Translations under genes and position numbers: made by a program | The notes under the pieces: generated by a model | Seen by the model: only the letters and a program-made list of their open reading frames with translations | The model's database searches: none | What the model was told of the DNA's origin: nothing | Shown here: piece after piece, positions 60,071 to 64,000 of the stretch | Numbering within the stretch: the first letter of the stretch is position 1 | How the letters are laid out: each line of letters starts with the position of its first letter | From: Kalaharituber pfeilii | Taxonomy: Eukaryota > Ascomycota > Pezizomycetes > Pezizales > Pezizaceae | Length of the DNA stretch: 64,000 nt | Direction of reading: 5' to 3' | Assembly: GCA_015179045.1 (NCBI GenBank) | Contig: WHUZ01000036.1 | Location: 496,001 to 560,000 of the forward strand

Positions 60071-60213
60071 TATATGATGCTAGCTATATCGACACCAAAT
60101 GCCTACATAAACTGGCATATGCCATACACTAAATTTTCCTCAATCGCCAGTTCTATTTTGCTGTTATTATACAGGCAATCAGTATCTGTTCTTTGACTGG
60201 GAGCATAGGTATA

Positions 60214-60260
60214 TGTGCCGGGCCATTCGTAACCAGCATTCCAGTCACCACTGGCCCAGA
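60214..60260 (-). repeat. Second copy of the TGTGCCGGGCCA hairpin element
   Basis: It reads TGTGCCGGGCCATTCGTAAC, then CAGCATTCCAGTCACCACTGGCCCA. This is homologous to the reverse complement of 51781-51829; the distal arm is mutated (TGGCCCAGACC). Confidence 0.65.
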
Positions 60261-60373
60261 CCACTCACAACAAACGTACTTGTACAACATTGTATTGACC
60301 TTTTTTCACCACAGAAGCTAATATCATCGGACAGGTTAGTTGCTAAATTATTGCGGTTGCCATATTATGAGAA

Positions 60374-61113
60374 CTTGAAATCAATGAATCCAACAGGCCA
60401 GGCCAGGCCAACCGGAGGCCTGGACTGGCCTGGACCGTGAAATTCTGGGCCTGGCCTGGCCTGAACCGGCCCAGGCGGCCTGAAACAATCAGGCCAATCA
60501 GGCCGGTCCAGGCCGGTCCAGGCCATTCAGGCCAGTCCAGGCCAGTCCAGGCCGACCAGGCCATTTATGTAAATTCAAGCGATTTTGGAATTTAACCCAG
60601 ATGAATTAGATTTTAATAGTCCTGGATATTTCCACTATCAGTAATTGACAGTTGCGCATCAGGTATCATCATCATCGAAGAATTGAGTCCAGTCTGTCGT
60701 ATTATCTGGACGGTCCATCATTTCTAAAATATTTCTTAGTATATATACTTGAATACAAAGTGTGATACATACTTGACAAAAGTCGTAGACCGCTGCTGTT
60801 TAAAATTCTAGACATATGGGAGATTCTACTCATTTAAATACTCAACCAATCTGGTAAATGCTAGCTTCAAGTCACCTGGATAGCTGTGGAGTGATTCGTT
60901 TAATTGGCCTGAACCGGCCTGAATGGCCTGAACCGGCCTGATTGGCCTGAACCGGCCTGATTGGCCTGGACTGGCCTGATTGGCCTGATTCATGTGGATC
61001 AGGCCGGTCCAGGCCACTGAGAACACCGGCCTGGACCGGTCCAGGCGGTTTCAGTCCAATGCAGATCACGGCCTGGTCGGCCGGCCTGGCCTGTTGGATT
61101 CATTGCTTGAAAT
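60374..61113. mobile_element. hAT-type MITE with 8-bp TSD and GGCCTG arrays
   Basis: Perfect 23-bp terminal inverted repeats (60382-60404 and 61083-61105; outer bases CAATGAATCC) are flanked by the 8-bp TSD CTTGAAAT at 60374-60381 and 61106-61113. An 8-bp TSD is the hAT hallmark. Both ends hold dense GGCCTG/CAGGCC-type units (60400-60560 and 60906-61095), oriented so that the two halves can pair. The middle (60561-60905) is unique, without a transposase, so the element is non-autonomous. Confidence 0.9.
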
Positions 61114-61149
61114 TTTATTCAACTCTTCATAGTATTTGTTTATTTGCAT

Positions 61150-61205
61150 TTTTGTTTATTTGTTTTTAATATCGTTACTCGTATGCCGCCTTATGGGCTA
61201 TGGTG
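61150..61205 (-). mobile_element. Short LINE tail, family B
   Basis: T-rich sequence, then ATATCGTTACTCGTATGCCG and CCTTATGGGCTATGGTGAG, the reverse complement of the tail with two changes. It lies 45 bp from the hAT MITE. No TSD was fixed. Confidence 0.65.
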
Positions 61206-61540
61206 AGATAAGAGACATAGGAGATAATAACTGAAATATGGTAAATGACATGACTTCTCTCCCCTTCCCGGCCGAAATTAAGAACATAGGAACTGGGCTT
61301 ATTCATTCCCTTCCCGCCCACTATAGCATGGCCGCCAACGGACTGCACTCCTCCCAGATGTGTGCCGCTGTTTCTTTCCGCGGCACGTGATTAATGATAT
61401 ATATATATATATATATACACATATGTAACATTCCCCTTCCCCACACCATCGATACTTCAGGCTCTCCGCGTTGTTGATTCTGAAGTTCCAGGCTCTGAGA
61501 CCCTTTCTTCCTAGCAGCTCCTTTAGTGTAGCTGTCAGAA
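61206..61540. other. Intergenic with a variant tail and (TA)n
   Basis: CGCGGCACGTGATTAATGAT followed by (AT)n at 61378-61418 resembles a family B end with a TA microsatellite in place of poly(A). Nothing else is recognised. Confidence 0.4.
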
Positions 61541-62202
61541 AACTTGACTTAATTAATAATTCAAGTCTTTATATTTAAAAGCTTAGACTAATAAGTTAAA
61601 ACAAATATAAGTTAAAGATTTAATATTTTTATTATATAAATAATTCTTATTTAAATTAGTTTTTATTAATAGCTCAATTTTTAGATTATCAGATAAGTTT
61701 ATTAAAAAAAAAAAAAACTAACTTAATAAAGGTAGTTAGTATTAGTTTAAGTAAAAAACTTATACTTAAAAATTAACTTAGACTAACTTAAATTAATATA
61801 AATACTAAGTTTATTAATATTTTATAATAGTAATAAAGTTATAAAGTTATATTATTATATATTTTTATAATTTATATCTATGTAAAAAAATAAAAGTAGT
61901 TATAAATTTTTATAATTTATGTATAAAAAAGACTATTAATAGTAAGTTAGTTAATTTTTTTCTTTTTATTATTATTTTATCTTATAAAAATAAATTTTAT
62001 ACTTATAAATATTTTTAAAAAGTTATTTATTTTTATTTTATATATTATTTTATATTTTAATACTAAATATAAAAGAATATACTTAATATAATTAAATATA
62101 ACTTTTATAATATCATTATTTCAATAAATAGTAGTAATAAAGTAATCAATTACTAAAAAAATAGAAAAAAGGTTTAGTTAATATATAAGAAATTATAAAA
62201 TT
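61541..62202. repeat. A/T-only block, probable RIP-mutated repeat (left)
   Basis: Almost every base is A or T, with stop codons in all frames. Such blocks in filamentous ascomycetes usually derive from repeats hit by repeat-induced point mutation; the original element cannot be recognised. It continues after the solo LTR. Confidence 0.7.
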
Positions 62203-62715
62203 TGTAACGTCGGTGGCTGGGCTTGGGCGGAGGTCTTGCCAAGGGGTACGGTCAGCTTGGGTATCGGCGGCGGTTCGGCGGCTATGGGTCGAGGACTACG
62301 GCGGCGGCGGCTCGGCGGCTAGGGATCACGGACTATAGCAAGGGCAGCGGCGGAGGAGTAGGAGAAACCAGACGGGTCTATTAATTAACAAGATAACGGA
62401 CAAGGAGAAGAAGAGCTATCTACAGAGGCGGACCTGGGGCCCTTATATGCTTGGGAATTGGCATAGAGAAGGAATACAGGACTATAACAATATGAGAAAG
62501 AGAATCCGAAATGCAAGAGCGGCAATAGTAGTGCTAATATTGGAAGGCATATCAATGAGCTGTCAGAGGGCTAATCAACCGGACCCGGACGGCTTGTCAG
62601 GCCTTTCCGAGTCGGCTATTAGTAAGGTCTCACTTCCGGCTTGGCACGTCGGCTCGGTTTGACTTGTCGGCTGCGGAAAAGGACGATACTGATGCGTGCG
62701 TAGGTGGCTGTGACA
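62203..62715 (+). mobile_element. GC-rich solo LTR with TSD AAATT inside the A/T block
   Basis: It starts TGTAACGTCGG and ends GGCTGTGACA, flanked by AAATT (62198-62202 and 62716-62720). The 513 bp are GC-rich (GGCGGCGG runs near 62270-62320) with a TATA-like TTATATG near 62443. A 71-codon frame inside is not a gene. It is unrelated in sequence to the TGTCAGGG LTRs. Confidence 0.7.
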
Positions 62716-63420
62716 AAATTAATTATTCTATTATAGTAAATTATTATAAATAAAATTATATAAAATAAAATAAAAATAAAAAAGTTAATTACTAGTTTAT
62801 AATCCAATAAAAACTAAATTAATTATTTAATATATAAAGAGATAAACTTATAATTTCTTTTTTATAAAGACTAATAAACTTAAAAATAAGAAATATAAAG
62901 ATTTTAATAAATTTAAAACTTTTAAAACTATATTTAATTTTTAATAAGTATAAATTTCAAAGATTTAAATATTAAAAACTATAGAATTAACTTATATAGT
63001 TTAAAAAATACTTTTAAACTTTAATAATATTTTATTATATAATTATTAATATAAATAAAAAAAAATATTTTACTAGATATAATACTAGAAAATATGAAAG
63101 TTATATACTTTACTACTAATATAAATAATAATTAATTAAATTAAAATATATTATATTATAGCACTACAAAATCAAGAATTATAATAAAAATATAGTAATT
63201 ACTAACAGACAATCCTAAATATCCTGAATATTAGACAGGCTTCACCGAATTATCAAATCGGATGAACTCTAGACTTCACTTTCTATTTATCTAGTCGGAA
63301 AACTTCCAGTTTTACGCCAAGAAGAGGAAAAATTTTATACTTATTAGATTTAAAACTAATTATATATTTTTATTTTAGTAAATAGTAATTAAGAATTAAT
63401 TATAACTTTTAAGTTTATCT
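62716..63420. repeat. A/T-only block, probable RIP-mutated repeat (right)
   Basis: Same composition as 61541-62202, so probably one block split by the LTR. A less biased island lies at about 63205-63330. Confidence 0.65.
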
Positions 63421-63897
63421 TAACTTTTAGCTGTTACGGCTAAGGTAAGGCTTACCCGAGTAGGGGAACACTTACCCTGAACTATTCGTAAGACCAATGC
63501 TGCTAGAGCGGCCTGATTACCCGTGAGGCTTGGCAGAAAGTTCTTTATCTTTCGAATAGGGAAGTGCCAAGGAAGTGTGTGTCATTGTTTATAGTCTTTG
63601 ACTTGTTAAGCACTCGGTATATGCACACATGCATTAGTACATATTATTATCTTATGCTTGTACTACTTTTGCATGTTTCTTTGTTACGATTATTGGCATT
63701 GTTGAGGAATTGCTGTTTCTTTATTTGCTTGCCTAGTCATGTATGATGCGCTCAGTCTATTTAAGCACAGGCGATAGCACAGTTGAAGAATCAAGACACA
63801 AGCGGTGTTCTAAGTTCTCTATAACTCTGAAACCTATCGTTTCCTTATTACGCCCGTGAATCGCTCCGCTCCGCTGCGCGCTCCACGCAAAACAGCT
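63421..63897. other. Intergenic, no gene seen
   Basis: Ordinary composition returns. CTATTTAAG near 63757 and GGTGTTCTAAGTT near 63805 faintly resemble LTR promoter and end sequences, but no boundaries can be set. Confidence 0.4.
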
Positions 63898-63996
63898 GCC
63901 CTTCCGGCCCGCCGTATATACACCTCTGTAGCCATTTCGGCCCGCAGCATATACACCTCCGTAGCCATTCCGGCCCGCCGTATATACACCTCCGTA
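63898..63996 (+). repeat. 33-bp tandem repeat, three units, running off the window
   Basis: Units at 63898, 63931 and 63964 share GCC(C/A)TT(C/T)CGGCCCGC and (T/C)ATATACACCTC(T/C)GTA, with a few changes each. The next unit begins at 63997. Confidence 0.85.
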
Positions 63997-64000
63997 GCGA

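Noticed and set aside
62447..62662. 71-codon frame between the A/T blocks
   Set aside because: It lies wholly inside the solo LTR defined by TG...CA ends and TSD.
1..64000. tRNA, rRNA and CRISPR arrays
   Set aside because: I scanned for GGTTCGAATC-like boxes and spaced direct repeats; the few partial hits (for example near 49066) lack a foldable cloverleaf, and the tandem repeats have no spacers.

Overview
The window looks like nuclear DNA of a filamentous ascomycete (Pezizomycotina). The evidence is short GT-AG introns of 65-143 nt with CTAAC/CTGAC-type branch sites, a HET-domain gene, an ACR3 arsenite transporter with the fungal exon layout, Tad1/LINE-type RNase H fragments, solo LTRs, and blocks of almost pure A+T that resemble RIP-mutated repeats. 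I cannot name the species. A leotiomycete-like relative is only a guess.

Layout. 1-3.5 kb: intergenic, with two LINE 3' ends flanked by target-site duplications (TSDs). 3.5-9 kb: two convergent genes, a putative ADP-ribosyltransferase-fold protein (+) and a HET-domain protein (-) whose 5' end is frameshifted or mis-sequenced. 10.6-12.1 kb: a four-exon membrane protein (+). 12.4-12.8 kb: an old solo LTR. 14.25-14.85 kb: a single-pass membrane protein (+). 16.0-17.5 kb: a three-exon ACR3-type arsenite efflux transporter (-), with a LINE 3' tail in its 5' leader and, further upstream, a 352-bp near-perfect inverted repeat (17.9-18.9 kb). 20-24.3 kb: a transposon graveyard of LINE RNase H fragments, two solo LTRs with matching TSDs (one split by a LINE insertion with its own 12-bp TSD), and internal 27-bp minisatellites. 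24.5-40.4 kb: a gene desert with small foldback elements. 40.4-41.5 kb: a two-exon bZIP transcription factor (+). 41.5-55 kb: a second desert. 55-61.4 kb: more LINE tails, a decayed zinc-finger gene, a LINE fragment with an intact RNase H frame, and a hAT-type MITE with an 8-bp TSD. 61.5-63.4 kb: AT-only blocks interrupted by a GC-rich solo LTR with a 5-bp TSD. 63.9-64 kb: the start of a 33-bp tandem array that runs off the window.

I see five convincing protein genes plus one putative enzyme gene and no metabolic cluster. The strongest unusual signals are: the ART-fold gene tail-to-tail with a HET gene; a LINE family whose conserved 3' end forms a stem-loop with a variable loop and which left a dozen tiny, mostly TSD-flanked copies; the large inverted repeat beside ACR3; and the hAT MITE packed with GGCCTG-type repeats. 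Exon boundaries were placed by reading splice motifs and frames by eye. No database search was possible.
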